Under the pieces are notes generated by a model. The model saw nothing but the letters and a program-made list of their open reading frames with translations, had not been told where the DNA came from and ran no database searches. Positions 32,247 through 40,953 of a stretch of 64,000 bases of DNA are shown in pieces. The stretch's first letter is position 1. Each line of letters starts with the position of its first letter. Position numbers and translations under genes: made by a program. The stretch is from Streptoalloteichus tenebrarius (GTDB taxonomy: Bacteria > Actinomycetota > Actinomycetes > Mycobacteriales > Pseudonocardiaceae): NCBI RefSeq assembly GCF_024171885.1, contig NZ_JAMTCP010000003.1, positions 1 through 64,000 on the forward strand. Reading direction: 5' to 3'.

Positions 32247-33401
32247 GTGACCACCGCACCCCGAGCCGGCATCGACCCCTTCGCCACCACCGTCCGCCCA
32301 CCCACACCACCCCGCCCCCTCCACGCCGCGCTCCGCGCCACCGGACCCGTCGTCCGCGTCGACGCCCCCGCCGGCGGCCCCGCCTGGATCGTCACCGACG
32401 ACACCCTGGCCAGGAAGGTCCTCACCGACCCCCGCGTCAGCAAGGACCCCGCCTGCGCCCCGCACGGCTGGAACCCTCACACCGCCGGCCTGGAACCCCG
32501 CGCCGACGAACGACTCTCACTCACCACACTGGACGGACAGGCCCACGCCGAGCTGCGCCGCGCCCACGCCCCACTCTTCTCCGCGCGACGACTGGGCCAG
32601 TTCTCCGAGGACATCACCGCGACCGCGCGGGAACTGCTCACCGCGCTGGCCGCCACCGGTGACACCGTCGACCTGATGGCCGACTTCACCACGCGGTTCC
32701 CCCTGACCGTCCTGTGCGACCTGTTAGGCGTTCCCCGACAGCACGTCGACGCGGCCATGGCGGCCAGCAGGCTCATGATCACCGACGACGTCGACCAGCG
32801 AACCACCGCGGTGGCGGCGTTCATGGACCTGGCCGCCACCGCCCTGCGCGAGGGCCGGCACGGCCTGGCCGCCGAACTCCGCGACCGCCTCCCCACCCAC
32901 GTCACCGAGGACCAACTGCGCTACCTGATCTTCGCGCTGCTCTTCGCCGGTCAACTCACCACCGACGCGTCCCTCGGCTTCCTCATCGCCCGCGCCCTCG
33001 GCGACGACCAGGCAGCCGTGGCGGGCGCGGCCGACGAGGTCGTCGAGGAGACCCTGCGACTGCACCCACCCGCGCCGTTCACCCTGTGGCGGTTCACCAC
33101 CAGCGAGATCGAGCTGGCCGGAACCAGGATCCCCGCCCACGCCCCGATCCTCGTCGACATCCAGGGCATCAACACCGACCCCCACCGGCCCCGAGCGCAG
33201 GACCTCACCTTCGGCGCCGGCCCGCACTACTGCATCGGCGCGCACCTGGCGCAGATGGAACTGCGCGTCGTCCTGGAGGTCCTGCGCGCGGACTTCCCCC
33301 ACGCCCGCCTCGCCGTCCCGTTCGCCGAACTCCGACAGATCGACTTCGGCGGCATCCAGGGCAGCCGACTCATCGCCCTGCCGGTCCGACTGCGCGGCTG
33401 A
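32247..33401 (+). CDS. Cytochrome P450
   Basis: 384 residues, typical for bacterial class I P450s. The I-helix oxygen-binding segment is LLFAGQLTTDASLG (residues 232-244), the K-helix ExxR is EETLR (267-271) and the haem loop FGAGPHYCIGAHLA has Cys329 as iron ligand. It needs a ferredoxin partner, none of which is encoded here. GTG 32247 has AGGAGG 4 nt upstream and the longer frame is non-homologous. It follows the short peptide gene on the same strand, so it may tailor that peptide. It is followed by the AT-rich repeat element. Confidence 0.92.
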   Translation: MTTAPRAGIDPFATTVRPPTPPRPLHAALRATGPVVRVDAPAGGPAWIVTDDTLARKVLTDPRVSKDPACAPHGWNPHTAGLEPRADERLSLTTLDGQAHAELRRAHAPLFSARRLGQFSEDITATARELLTALAATGDTVDLMADFTTRFPLTVLCDLLGVPRQHVDAAMAASRLMITDDVDQRTTAVAAFMDLAATALREGRHGLAAELRDRLPTHVTEDQLRYLIFALLFAGQLTTDASLGFLIARALGDDQAAVAGAADEVVEETLRLHPPAPFTLWRFTTSEIELAGTRIPAHAPILVDIQGINTDPHRPRAQDLTFGAGPHYCIGAHLAQMELRVVLEVLRADFPHARLAVPFAELRQIDFGGIQGSRLIALPVRLRG

Positions 33402-33429
33402 GCCGAACCCGAGCCAGCGCCGGCCGGGG

Positions 33430-33520
33430 CTCCTTCTTTCCCCTTCTTTGCCTTTCTTGTTGTTTTGCTTTTGTGTCTTTAGGAGGTGATAAATTTGGTT
33501 GACACTGAAATCATCGTGCC
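33430..33520. repeat. AT-rich dispersed element, copy 1
   Basis: A pyrimidine-rich tract (about 33430-33479) is followed by TTTGGTTGACACTGAAA (33494-33510). The same layout recurs at 43.7 and 54.1 kb. A short frame with a good ribosome site (AAGGAGCAC then GTG 33543, MQTLLAETADGVIAWLTM…) begins just to the right but runs into IS5 debris, so it may be a truncated gene. Confidence 0.65.
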
Positions 33521-33589
33521 AAAAGACTGAGACAAGGAGCACGTGCAGACGCTGTTGGCCGAGACGGCTGATGGCGTGATCGCCTGGCT

Positions 33590-33839
33590 CACCATGCCCG
33601 CCGCCCGATGTGTCCTCCCCCTTGCGGGGCGCGGAGGCGCGGCGGGCACCGGCCGCGTGCTGGTGGGCGGCATGGTGCTGGAGCTGCCCCACACCTCCGG
33701 CCGAGATCGCCAATCGCCCGCACCTTCGACACCAACGTCGTCAGGGTTCCGGTCCGTGACCACAGTCGACGCGTGCCTGCGGAGCACGCCTCGGGATCAC
33801 ACCAGATCCGCCACACCAGCTTTGCGGACACGACCTAGG
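33590..33839 (-). mobile_element. Second degraded IS5-family scar (inverted relative to the first)
   Basis: Reading leftward from GACCTAGG (33839-33832), about 60 bp match the left end of the scar at 19.36 kb (GCTGGTGTGGC then GATCTGGTGTG, CCCG, GGCGTGCTC in register). The frame then jumps to LWSRTGTLTTLVSKVRAIGD, equivalent to RFWRWPRTRALTTLAARVRV of the other scar, so an internal deletion removed the N-terminal half. The TAG stop of the TetR gene lies inside its terminal CCTAGGTC. Confidence 0.65.
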
Positions 33840-34434
33840 TCCGCAGTAGTGCGGTGGTGCGTCGGCGGATCGCGGCGCGTGCCGACTCGGGGCTGTGCCT
33901 GCCGAGCAGCACCTGGACGGTCAGCCCGTCGGCGAGGGCGATGAGCGCCTCCGCCTCGGTTTCGGGCTCGACCTCGGCCCTGATCTGCCCGCTCTCCTGG
34001 CCCGTGCGGAGCAGGACGGTGAGCAGTTCGGTGAGTCCGGCGTAGTGGCCGCGTTGGACTTCGGCGAGGGCGGGGTCGAGGGTCGCCTGCGCGGTGAAGG
34101 CCATCCAGACGCGCGCGTCGAGCAGGTCCTCGCCGTCGACCGCCAGCATGGCGACCAGCGTCTGCTCCAGCATGGTCGTGACCGATCCCGGTTGGGGGGA
34201 CTCGGCGATCCGGGCCCGGGCGCGCTCGGTGATCCTGCGGTTCACGTGTTCCTGCGCGAAGACCAGCATCTCGTCCTTGGCGCGGAAACACCGCTGCACG
34301 GCGCCCATGGACACCCCCGCCTGCGCCGCGACCTCGCGCAGGGTCGCGCCTTCCAGCCCGCGCCGGCCAATCAGCTCGCAGACCGCCTGCGCGATGTGGC
34401 GTCGCCGGCTGTCGTGGTCCACCTGTTTCGGCAT
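33835..34434 (-). CDS. TetR-family regulator
   Basis: 199 residues. HTH: RRHIAQAVCELIGRRGLEGA and EVAAQAGVSMGAVQRCFRAK. The remaining helical domain resembles TetR_C of the BetI/AcrR type. ATG 34434 with AAGG 8 nt upstream is preferred over GTG 34440. Its stop codon sits in the end of an IS5 scar, so the last residues may differ from the ancestral protein. Divergent from the small membrane protein/hydrolase pair, with a large perfect inverted repeat as operator. Confidence 0.88.
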   Translation of the reverse strand: MPKQVDHDSRRRHIAQAVCELIGRRGLEGATLREVAAQAGVSMGAVQRCFRAKDEMLVFAQEHVNRRITERARARIAESPQPGSVTTMLEQTLVAMLAVDGEDLLDARVWMAFTAQATLDPALAEVQRGHYAGLTELLTVLLRTGQESGQIRAEVEPETEAEALIALADGLTVQVLLGRHSPESARAAIRRRTTALLRT

Positions 34435-34446
34435 GACCACACCTTA

Positions 34447-34497
34447 CCGATGCATGTGTATCGGAACCGTGCTAGCGTTCCGATACACATGCATCGG
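34447..34497. promoter_or_regulatory. Perfect 21-bp inverted repeat (double TetR operator)
   Basis: Left arm 34447-34467 (CCGATGCATGTGTATCGG plus AAC) and right arm 34477-34497 are exact reverse complements around a 9-bp centre. Each arm is itself a CCGAT-n8-ATCGG dyad, so two repressor dimers could bind. It lies 13 bp from the TetR start and 19 bp from the next gene. Confidence 0.85.
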
Positions 34498-34515
34498 AAC
34501 GAGGGAGGGCGCCAG

Positions 34516-34773
34516 ATGGCGCAGAGGACGGACAGGGCACGGCGCAGCAGCGGCTCGGCGCTCCAGTGGGTGCTCGGGGTGGTCCTGCTGGTCCAGGGGT
34601 TCGGGTCCGCGGTCACCGAAGCGCTGTGGCAGACCAGTTTCGGGGTCTCGGGCCTGCTCCGGTCGGCGGGCGCACCCGGCTGGTCGGATCTCGTGGTGGG
34701 CGCGCTCGGTGTCGCGCTGCTCGGCCACGCGCTGGTGCGCCGTCGGCCCGGGAGGAGGACCGTTCGTGGCTGA
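34516..34773 (+). CDS. Small membrane protein
   Basis: 85 residues with two hydrophobic helices (ALQWVLGVVLLVQGFGSAVT and LVVGALGVALLGHALVRRR) and basic ends. No family was recognised. ATG 34516 follows GAGGGAGGGC. Its last 8 bp overlap the start of the hydrolase gene (GTG 34766), so the two form an operon driven from the double-operator promoter. Confidence 0.7.
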   Translation: MAQRTDRARRSSGSALQWVLGVVLLVQGFGSAVTEALWQTSFGVSGLLRSAGAPGWSDLVVGALGVALLGHALVRRRPGRRTVRG

Positions 34774-35691
34774 GCTGTCCCGTCGCGGCTTCCTCGGCAC
34801 GGCCGTGATCGGCGCGGCCGTGATCGGCGCGCGGGAGTGGAGTGCCCGGGGTCGGCCGACCTTCGTGCTCGTGCACGGCGCCAACGGCAACGCGGGGTAC
34901 TTCGCCCCGCTGGTGGCCGAACTGGCGATGGCCGGTCACCGGGCACTGGCCGTGGACCTCCCCGGGCACGGCCCGGCGGCCCACTTCCCGCCCTCCTACC
35001 AGGCCCCGCAGGACCTCGCGTCCCTGGCCGCCGCCCCGTCGCCCCTGGCCAGACTGCGCCTGGCCGACAACGTCGAGCACGTCACGCGCATCGTGCGCCG
35101 GGTCGCCGCGCACGGGCCGGTCATCCTGGTCGGACACAGCATGGGCGGCGCCACGATCACCCGGGTCGGCAACGAGATCCCGCACCTCATCGCGCGACTG
35201 GTGTACGTCACGGCGTTCTGCTGCGTCCGGCTCCGCAGCGTCCTGGAGTGCTTCACCGCCACCCCGGAGGGCGCGACCTCGTCGCTGACCGCGATCCCCA
35301 GCCTGACGGACCCGGCCAGAACCGGGTGACCCGCACCAACTGGCGGAGCGCGGACCGCGGCTTCCTCACCGCCGCGAAGGCCGCGCTCGCCCACGACTGG
35401 GACGACGCCGCCTTCCTGGCCGCCCTCAACACGATGGAGCCGGACGAAGTGTGGGCCGTGAGCACCGACGACGCCCGCGGCGCGCCCACGACCTGGGGAC
35501 GGATCCCCCGCACCTACGTGCGCTGCGCCCGTGACCGGGCACTTCCCCCGGCGCTCCAGGACCGGATGATCGCCGAAGCGGACCAGGCGACCCCGCGCAA
35601 CCGGTTCGACGTCCACACGCTGGACGCCCCTCATCTCGGCCCGCAGCACCCCCGACCGCTGGCCCGGGTGCTCACCAGCCTTCTCGACTGA
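34766..35691 (+). pseudogene. Alpha/beta hydrolase with Tat-like signal, frameshifted
   Basis: From GTG 34766 (GGAGGAGG upstream) the protein starts MAELSRRGFLGTAVIGAAVI, a Tat-type signal. It then has the oxyanion HGANGNAG and the nucleophile elbow VGHSMGGATI (Ser125), and meets a stop at 35327-35329. Shifting frame by one base near there, VTRTNWRSADRGFLTAAKAA leads through LPPALQDRMIAEADQATPRN to LDAPHLGPQHPRPLARV, the catalytic His region, ending at 35691. One indel therefore splits an otherwise normal hydrolase of about 308 residues. A sequencing error or true inactivation are both possible. Confidence 0.75.
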
Positions 35692-36454
35692 GCCCCGAGG
35701 CCCGCCGCGCCCGCCCTGGTGTAGGCCGAACTCCCCAGGCCGGCGATGAGCGCCCACGCCCCTCCCCCTCTGGCGTCAGCGGCCAGCGGCGAGGCCGGAG
35801 CGCGCTCCCGCGCCGGACGGCTACACCGGCGAACAGGCCGTGATCGAGAAGGTCGGACTTGCGCTGCCTCGTCACCAGGACAGCCCGCGCCCTCCGCACG
35901 CCTCCGGAGATGAGCGGTCGCGTGGGATCGTGGCAGGTTCCCGTCAGGACGAGATGGCATTGCCACGCTCCGTCCAGTCTGGACTGTCCCATGTGGAGAG
36001 AGAAGAACCCCTTGTCACATCGTGGTTTCCGACCTCCTCTGGGTGAGGCAAGCTGCCGGGGCGCGCGCTGCCGCGCCCCGGTGACGCCTGTCGCGCACCG
36101 GCGAACCCATCAGACGTGGCGCCACCGTAACGGGCCGCCCAGTCGACACCTCAACGGTTTTGCCGAAACTGGAAAGCACTCTGAGGGGCGGGCGGGTCCC
36201 TGCCCAGTCCATAAGAGACGGTCCACGGCAGCGCCTTGAGCGGCCGCCACTGCCAACGGGTTACGACAATCGGGTGACAACCAGAAAATCCTTGCCGTGC
36301 GGGGAATGCGGGCGCGAACGGCCAGGTTCACCCGATCACCGGCTGCCGGGCGCTGCCCGAGCGCGACCGGTCCAGGGACCGAAAGCACCCTCTCGGCCGC
36401 GATCTCTCGCGGCCCCTCCCTGGTCCGTCCCCTCCCCCACACGGAGAGGTCTCG
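35692..36454. other. 760-bp gene-free spacer
   Basis: No coding frame with recognisable protein was found on either strand. GTCCAGTCTGGAC (35972-35984) is a variant of the dispersed palindrome. Base composition dips near 36150-36300, where a promoter for the acyltransferase gene could lie. Confidence 0.4.
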
Positions 36455-37561
36455 ATGACCATCACGTTCCACGAGCACCGGGTGACCACCGACGACGTGC
36501 GAAGACCCGCGCTGCCCTCGCTCACCGGCATGCGCGCGGTCGCCGCGGTGTCGGTGTTCCTGTTCCACCTCGCCATCCAGGCCGAGGACCTGCCCTACGG
36601 CATCGACCTGCTACACGTCTCCGCCGACCCCGACATCCGCTCGACCTACCTGTTCCTGGTAGGCACGCTGGGGCAGACGGCGGTGTCGTTCTTCTTCGTG
36701 CTCAGCGGCTTCATCCTCACCTGGTCGGCACGTCCGGAGACCGTCGGCCGCTTCTGGCGCCGGCGGCTGGTCAAGATCTACCCGCTGCACCTGGCGACCT
36801 ACCCGCTCGGCGTGCTGCTGCTGACCGGCGCCGGCACCTCGGCCGCGGACGTGCCCGGCCTGTTCCTGGTGCAGAGCTGGATTCCCGACTACCGGTTCAC
36901 CGTCGCCGGCAACGGGCCGAGCTGGTCCATCTCCACCGAGCTGTTCTTCTACCTGATGTTCCCCCTCCTGCTGTGCTGGTTGGGCCGCGTTCCCCCGCGC
37001 CGGTCGGGTCTGACGCTGGTCGCCCTGGTCAGCGCGGTCGTGGTGGTCGCCGTGGTGAGCGACCTGACCCTGTCGCCGTCGGGCCAGGTGTGGCTGGGGT
37101 ACGTGTTCCCGCCGGTGCGGGCGCTGGAGTTCGTGATGGGGATCGTGCTGGCGCGGATGGTGATCGCGGGCCGCTGGACCGGGCCGTCCCTCGGCTGGTC
37201 GGCCGCCCTGCTGGCCGCCGCGTCGGTGGTGGCGTTGTTCGTGCCCAAGGCGTACGCGTTCGCGGCGGTGACGATCGTGCCGGTGATGCTGACCATCGCC
37301 GCCGCCGCGCGCAACGACCTGGCCGGACGGCGCGGTTTCCTGAGCACACCGGCCATGGACTGGCTGGGCCGCATCTCCTTCGCCTTCTACCTGGCGCACC
37401 TGCCGGTGTTGGCCGCCATGCGCCGCCTGGTCGGCCAGGACCAGTCCTACGGCGTTCCTGGCTTGCTGCTGTTCGTCGGGGCGAGCCTGGCGGTGACGGT
37501 GCTGCTGGCGTGGGCACTGCACGTGTTCGTGGAGAAACCCGCGATGCGGCGGTGGGGCTGA
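36455..37561 (+). CDS. Acyltransferase family 3 (membrane O-acyltransferase)
   Basis: 368 residues with about 10 TM helices. LPSLTGMRAVAAVSVFLFHL carries the conserved Arg and His of the family, SFFFVLSGFILTWSARPETV and FWRRRLVKIYPLHLATYPLG the RxxR-type loop, and SWSISTELFFYLMFP the conserved SxExxFY. Members O-acetylate or O-acylate surface polysaccharides, sugars or macrolides; the target here is unknown. ATG 36455 has GGAGAGG 6 nt upstream. Single gene closed by a perfect 18-bp hairpin. Confidence 0.9.
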   Translation: MTITFHEHRVTTDDVRRPALPSLTGMRAVAAVSVFLFHLAIQAEDLPYGIDLLHVSADPDIRSTYLFLVGTLGQTAVSFFFVLSGFILTWSARPETVGRFWRRRLVKIYPLHLATYPLGVLLLTGAGTSAADVPGLFLVQSWIPDYRFTVAGNGPSWSISTELFFYLMFPLLLCWLGRVPPRRSGLTLVALVSAVVVVAVVSDLTLSPSGQVWLGYVFPPVRALEFVMGIVLARMVIAGRWTGPSLGWSAALLAAASVVALFVPKAYAFAAVTIVPVMLTIAAAARNDLAGRRGFLSTPAMDWLGRISFAFYLAHLPVLAAMRRLVGQDQSYGVPGLLLFVGASLAVTVLLAWALHVFVEKPAMRRWG

Positions 37562-37623
37562 CTCCCCCGGCCGGTCACGCACTCGCCGAGGTCCTGAGCG
37601 GCAGCGGCGAGTCATCAGCCGAC

Positions 37624-37664
37624 GCGGCGGGCGCGGCACGCCAATCGCGTGCCGCGCCCGCCGC
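37624..37664. terminator. Strong convergent terminator
   Basis: 18-bp perfect arms 37624-37641 and 37647-37664 (GCGGCGGGCGCGGCACGC and complement) with a 5-nt loop, between the acyltransferase and the leftward epoxide-hydrolase remnant. Confidence 0.8.
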
Positions 37665-37673
37665 GAGGGGTCG

Positions 37674-38329
37674 TCAGCGGAGCTTCGCGAAGAAGGCCCC
37701 GATGTCGGCGGCGAGCGGGCCGGCCTGGTCCATGGCCGCGAAGTGGGGGCCGCCCGGGTTGTCCTCCGGCCAGTGGACGATGGCGTTGTGGCGTTGTGGC
37801 GTTCGGCGAGCCGCCGGATGCCGGGAGGCCCGCTGTACACCCCGGTCGGCACGTCCTTCTGCCCCTGCGGCCAGGCGAACCCGCTGCCGTCGAAGTACGG
37901 CCACGCCGAGGACCCGAACGTCCCGGTGAACCAGCACAGGCTCAGGTTGGTCAGGAACGCGTCCCGGTCGATCACCTCCTCCCAGGGCCTGCCGCTGGCG
38001 TTGAACTCGCGGAACTTCTGCGCCATCCAGGCCAGCGCCGCGACTGGGGAGTCGTGCCAGCCGTTGGTGAAGGTCCGCACGCCGTGGCGCTGGTACCCGA
38101 GGCGGCGCATCAACTCCACCCACAGCCGCGCCACGTGCGCGCGCCAGTCGTAGCCGTCGCGCCAGTACTCGGCCAGGTCCCGGAGGACGGCCACCGGCAC
38201 TCCTCGGCTCCAGCCCTCGCCGGGCGGCTGCCGCGGCCACCGCGTCTGGGCCGGACGGACGCGCAGGTCCCCCAGCTCGGCCTCGGCGACCTCGACGCGG
38301 AACGAACGGATCTCGTGGTTCACGATCAC
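37674..38329 (-). pseudogene. Epoxide hydrolase, heavily deleted
   Basis: The N-terminal EHN domain is readable (NHEIRSFRVEVAEAELGDLR, TRWPRQPPGEGW, LAEYWRDGYDWRA). It then jumps straight to ARLWVELMRRLGYQRHGVR and, after another jump, to NGWHDSPVAALAWMAQKFRE, DRDAFLTNLSLCWFTGTFGS and, in another frame, GPHFAAMDQAGPLAADIGAF. The oxyanion HGWPG and nucleophile GGDWG segments are missing. A tandem GCGTTGTG GCGTTGTG near 37782-37799 explains the frame change. About 215 residues remain of a normal 380, so the enzyme is dead. Confidence 0.78.
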
Positions 38330-38598
38330 GACGCCAGGAGCCAACTCGGCCAGTTCCTGGCCTAGATCAGCCCGGGGGGTGTCCTCCGGGTCGGTCCACG
38401 GCCAGGCGTCGCGAGTGGACGCCTGCCGCGCACACGACGGGGCGACAACGAGGCGAGGTCGCTGTTTCACCTGGTCCCGGCGGTGTCGCCGACGCCGTTC
38501 TGTCGGCCGGGGTGGGTAGCGTGCCGCCCAGACGCGGGGCCGGACCAGCAACCGTCCACACCCGACAGCGAACCCGAACCGGCGGAAGGAACCCCACC

Positions 38599-39162
38599 GT
38601 GCGCACGTTCAAGCTCCAGGTCCAGACCAGCGTCGACGGCTACATGGCCGGCCCGAACGGCGAGATGGACTGGCTGACGCTCCCGTGGTCCGACGACCTC
38701 AACGCCCACGTCGACGCGCTCACCGAACCGGTCGACTGCATCGTGCTGGGCCGCAAACTGGCCGAGGGCTTCATCCCCGCGTGGGCCTCGGGCCCGGAGG
38801 GCGAGCCGCAGGAGAGCGTCGACAAGATGAACAACACCCCCAAGGTGGTCATCTCCAACACCCTCACCGAGTCACCGTGGGACAACGCCACCGTCGCCGG
38901 GGGTGATCTCCGCGAGATCGTCGACCGGCTCAGGGCCCAGCCCGGTCGCGACATGATCGCCTACGGCGGCGGCACGCTCGTGTCCAGCCTGATCGCCGAG
39001 GGCCTGCTCGACGAACTCCACCTGTTCGTCAACCCCGTCGCGTTGGGCTCCGGCATGCCCGTGTTCCCCGACCTCGGCAGCTACCACCGGCTTCGCCTCG
39101 TCAACGCCCGCGCGTTCGACTGCGGCATCACCGCACTGCACTTCGAGCCGAAGCGGGCCTGA
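38599..39162 (+). CDS. Dihydrofolate-reductase-like (RibD C-terminal) protein
   Basis: 187 residues of the RibD_C/DHFR superfamily: QVQTSVDGYMAGPNGEMDWL, VDCIVLGRKLAEGFIPAWAS, KVVISNTLTESPWDNATVAG, and AYGGGTLVSSLIAEGLLDEL for the NADPH-binding loop, then ELHLFVNPVALGSGMPVF. This YyaP/YwjB-like group is widespread and its substrate is unknown. GTG 38599 has GGAAGGAA 8 nt upstream. Monocistronic, facing the MarR gene with a hairpin between. Confidence 0.88.
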   Translation: MRTFKLQVQTSVDGYMAGPNGEMDWLTLPWSDDLNAHVDALTEPVDCIVLGRKLAEGFIPAWASGPEGEPQESVDKMNNTPKVVISNTLTESPWDNATVAGGDLREIVDRLRAQPGRDMIAYGGGTLVSSLIAEGLLDELHLFVNPVALGSGMPVFPDLGSYHRLRLVNARAFDCGITALHFEPKRA

Positions 39163-39203
39163 CCACCAACCCCCGGGGAGGACGACGCGTGCGCGCCGGC
39201 CGG

Positions 39204-39228
39204 GCGCGACCACGGCCCCCGGTCGCGC
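39204..39228. terminator. Hairpin between DHFR-like gene and MarR
   Basis: GCGCGACC (39204-39211) and GGTCGCGC (39221-39228) with a 9-nt loop, between two converging genes. Confidence 0.55.
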
Positions 39229-39253
39229 GCCGCCGCTGCCCCCTCCCCCGTGG

Positions 39254-39706
39254 TCAGGCTCTGCCGCCGCCCGAAGCCTGACCCTCCAACGCGACCAGGA
39301 GTTCGGCGAGCGCGGGAATCGCCCGCTCGACCGCCTGACGACTGCGCGGGCTCAGGCTGTCCAGCGCCTGCCGCAGGGCCGCGGTGCTGATGCGGTCGTA
39401 GCGGTCGAGCATGTCCAGGGCCCTCGGCGTCGCCGCCAGGTGGACCGTGCGCAGGTTGGTGGTGGACGGGGTGCGCTCCACCAGGTCCGCCGCCACCATC
39501 GTCCGCACCAGGTTGCTCACGGTCGACGGCGCGGCCTTCAGCCGGACCGCGGCCTCGCCCGGGGTGAGCGTGCCGGCCTCGGCGAGCACACGCAGCAGCT
39601 CGATCTGCGCCTCGGGAAGGTCGGGAAGCCCCTCGGCCCGTCGCGTGCGCAGCACGGCCCGCCGCAGCGGCCCCAACAGACGGCCGAACTCGGTCGCGGT
39701 GTCCAT
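39254..39706 (-). CDS. MarR-family regulator
   Basis: 150 residues. Winged helix: [40 protein letters not shown] and [20 protein letters not shown], flanked by the dimer helices. ATG 39706 is the clear start. It lies 0.7 kb from the phenolic acid decarboxylase gene, whose promoter has paired TTTTG-n3-CAAAA dyads. MarR proteins commonly sense phenolic compounds, so it may regulate that gene (inference). Confidence 0.87.
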   Translation of the reverse strand: MDTATEFGRLLGPLRRAVLRTRRAEGLPDLPEAQIELLRVLAEAGTLTPGEAAVRLKAAPSTVSNLVRTMVAADLVERTPSTTNLRTVHLAATPRALDMLDRYDRISTAALRQALDSLSPRSRQAVERAIPALAELLVALEGQASGGGRA

Positions 39707-39843
39707 GCGGTCATTGTGCTGGGAGCACCGGGACCGACCGATCTCGTCCTGAACCGACCGCCGCGGCCGGCGCGCTCCGGTCGCCAGGGCCGCTCAGGCA
39801 CCCCGCGATGCGCGTGGGTTGCCAGCGGGTTGACAGTGGGTTG

Positions 39844-40248
39844 TCAGCGGGAGTGGCTGGCAGGGCGTGCCGCGACGCGCACCACCAGCCGGGGGCGGCC
39901 GTCGGGTCCGTCCTCCTGGTCGACCCCGACCACGCACGCCGTCCTCCCCTGGTGGTCACCCTCGACCACGACCACGGCGACCTGGGCGTCAGGCCGGCGC
40001 CCCTCCTCCCGCTCCAGGTCGAGAAGCCGGTCGACCAGCGCGCCCAGCCGCATCGGCTCCGCCTCGGCGGACGCGCCGAGCCACACCGTCTGGTCCTCCG
40101 CCACCGTCACCCCCACCACGGCCAGACCGAGGTAGGGCTCCCACGTCATCACCACCGGCACGTCGTCGCCGAGCTGGGCGCGGCGGTCCCGCAGCTCGCG
40201 CACCACGTCGCCCAGACACCACTGCTCATCCATGGACGGTCTCGTCAT
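39844..40248 (-). CDS. Hypothetical protein
   Basis: 134 residues, hydrophilic and acidic, with no family recognised. [60 protein letters not shown] and [20 protein letters not shown] look like a small alpha/beta domain. ATG 40248 touches GGAGG (1 nt), so ATG 40233 may be the true start. It is divergent from the phenolic acid decarboxylase with about 170 bp between. Confidence 0.6.
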   Translation of the reverse strand: MTRPSMDEQWCLGDVVRELRDRRAQLGDDVPVVMTWEPYLGLAVVGVTVAEDQTVWLGASAEAEPMRLGALVDRLLDLEREEGRRPDAQVAVVVVEGDHQGRTACVVGVDQEDGPDGRPRLVVRVAARPASHSR

Positions 40249-40339
40249 GCCTCCAGCCTGAGTCGCCGTGACCAGGGCGGCAACGGCGGCGACTCGGGCG
40301 TCGGCGGCTCGCTGGCTCCCTGCCCGTGCGCCAACTCAC

Positions 40340-40368
40340 TTTTGGCTCAAAACTATTTTGAGGCAAAA
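40340..40368. promoter_or_regulatory. Two tandem TTTTG-n3-CAAAA dyads before the decarboxylase
   Basis: TTTTGGCTCAAAA (40340-40352) and TTTTGAGGCAAAA (40356-40368), 3 bp apart. Together they also form a 13-bp inverted repeat with one mismatch. They end 48 bp before the start codon and are the likely binding site of a phenolic-acid-sensing repressor. Confidence 0.75.
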
Positions 40369-40416
40369 TCGAGGGGTCGGTGGCGCGCCGCCAACAGCAC
40401 AGCAAGGAGGCACCCC

Positions 40417-40953
40417 ATGACCACAACCGCCCACCCGACGAACCCGGCCAACCCCGTCCCGCCCCAGGACCTCTCCGGGATCGTCGGCCACCGGTTCGTC
40501 TACACCTACGCCAACGGCTGGCAGTACGAGATGTACGTCAAGAACGACCACACCATCGACTACCGCATCCACAGCGGCCACGTCGGCGGCCGGTGGGTCA
40601 AGGACCAGGACGTCGACCTGGTCCAGCTCGACGACGACAGCTACAAGGTGTCCTGGACCGAGCCGACCGGCACCTCCGTCGCGGTCAACATCATGCCCGG
40701 CCGGCGCCGCCTGCACGGCGTGATCTTCTTCCCGCACTGGATCCGCGAGCACGGCGAACGCACCGTCTGCTTCCAGAACGACCACCTGGACCAGATGCGC
40801 GCCTACCGCGACCAGGGACCCACCTACCCGATCTACGTCGTCCCCGAGTTCGCCACGATCACCCTCGACGAGTACGTCGGCCCCGACGACGACTCGGTGA
40901 TCTCCGTGGCCCCGGGCGACCTGCCCCCGGGCTGGGCCGACCGCACCAACTGA
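40417..40953 (+). CDS. Phenolic acid decarboxylase
   Basis: 178 residues. The enzyme removes CO2 from hydroxycinnamates (ferulate, p-coumarate) without a cofactor, giving vinyl phenols. The family core is [60 protein letters not shown] and [20 protein letters not shown], including the conserved Tyr, Arg and Glu of the small beta-barrel pocket. ATG 40417 has AAGGAGG 6 nt upstream. Controlled by the AT-rich dyads upstream. It indicates exposure to plant phenolics. Confidence 0.93.
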   Translation: MTTTAHPTNPANPVPPQDLSGIVGHRFVYTYANGWQYEMYVKNDHTIDYRIHSGHVGGRWVKDQDVDLVQLDDDSYKVSWTEPTGTSVAVNIMPGRRRLHGVIFFPHWIREHGERTVCFQNDHLDQMRAYRDQGPTYPIYVVPEFATITLDEYVGPDDDSVISVAPGDLPPGWADRTN

